From Candidatus Saccharimonadota bacterium (lineage in GTDB: Bacteria; Patescibacteriota; Saccharimonadia; Saccharimonadales; Saccharimonadaceae), in NCBI GenBank assembly GCA_905365145.1, contig CAJPIO010000001.1, positions 62,001 through 126,000 of the forward strand: 64,000 nucleotides of DNA, in the 5' to 3' direction. A program made the translations under genes and the position numbers. Position 1 is the stretch's first letter. Every line of letters starts with the position of its first letter. This document shows positions 63,984 through 64,000 of this stretch, one piece after another. The notes under the pieces were generated by a model. The model had not been told where the DNA came from and ran no database searches. It saw only the letters and a program-made list of their open reading frames with translations.

Positions 63984-64000
63984 AGCTGCGGACGCACCAT

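Noticed and set aside
1..64000. Possible use of UGA as a glycine codon, as in Gracilibacteria/Absconditabacteria.
   Set aside because: Full-length genes end at TGA (for example 37350-37352 and 60524-60526, the latter in an ATGA overlap) and no conserved gene is interrupted by TGA.

Overview
The window reads as chromosomal DNA of a member of Candidatus Saccharibacteria (TM7, Patescibacteria/CPR) or a close relative. This is an inference from gene content: short, tightly packed genes; thymidylate, dCTP-deaminase and thymidylate-kinase salvage genes; a phosphoketolase-acetate kinase pair; ribosomal protein L1 with a long N-terminal extension; shortened UvrC and DnaX; and many small membrane or secreted proteins of unknown function. 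TGA acts as a stop codon (for example the substrate-binding protein ending at 37352), so the code is standard and not the UGA-glycine code of Gracilibacteria or Absconditabacteria. I see no insertion sequence, prophage, integrase or CRISPR array.

Layout. 1-6048: a SulP transporter running off the left edge, tRNA-Gln, a cluster of a secreted SGNH hydrolase with tandemly duplicated tail and small membrane genes, and an Erm/KsgA-type methyltransferase. 6120-13192: phosphoketolase, acetate kinase, an RNA methyltransferase, a DHH phosphoesterase and a LysM-CHAP cell-wall hydrolase. 13377-21944: rplA, thyA, folA, dcd, tmk, a divergent RelA/SpoT-like protein, the rplJ-rplL operon behind an L10-leader attenuator, and two conserved proteins. 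21960-28661: dnaX, dnaB, a membrane glycosyltransferase-like protein, ybaB, recR and a flavodoxin-cupin-CMD group. 28737-33243: small hydrolases, a GNAT and an HD protein. 33312-40860: uvrC, secG, an anchored peptide-binding protein, three tRNAs and ligA. 40874-46467: two deoxyribosyltransferase-like genes around an APH-like kinase, an ABC exporter, a candidate ncRNA, three tRNAs, a gene remnant and small genes. 46848-55346: rarA, a membrane protein, typA, a GH13 enzyme, an MFS carrier and a secreted CAP-domain protein. 55512-63983: a 981-residue membrane protein and a Bat-type moxR-DUF58-VWA-VWA-TPR operon.

The genes serve a small fermentative, scavenging cell: acetyl-phosphate to acetate for ATP, nucleotide and peptide salvage, core replication and repair, and a rich set of surface proteins.

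Three genome-wide signals stand out. First, at least 17 genes that head transcription units carry a -10 hexamer ending 6-8 nt before the start codon, so their mRNAs should be leaderless, while internal operon genes have Shine-Dalgarno sites. Second, DnaX, RecR and LigA have lost their zinc-binding cysteine modules, and the RlmD-like methyltransferase has lost its iron-sulfur cysteines. Third, two of nine tRNAs replace the near-universal G19-C56 elbow pair by covarying pairs (A19-U56 and U19-A56). The best candidate for an undescribed system is the SGNH-hydrolase tail/membrane-protein module at 1329-5282, duplicated with its gene overlap intact.
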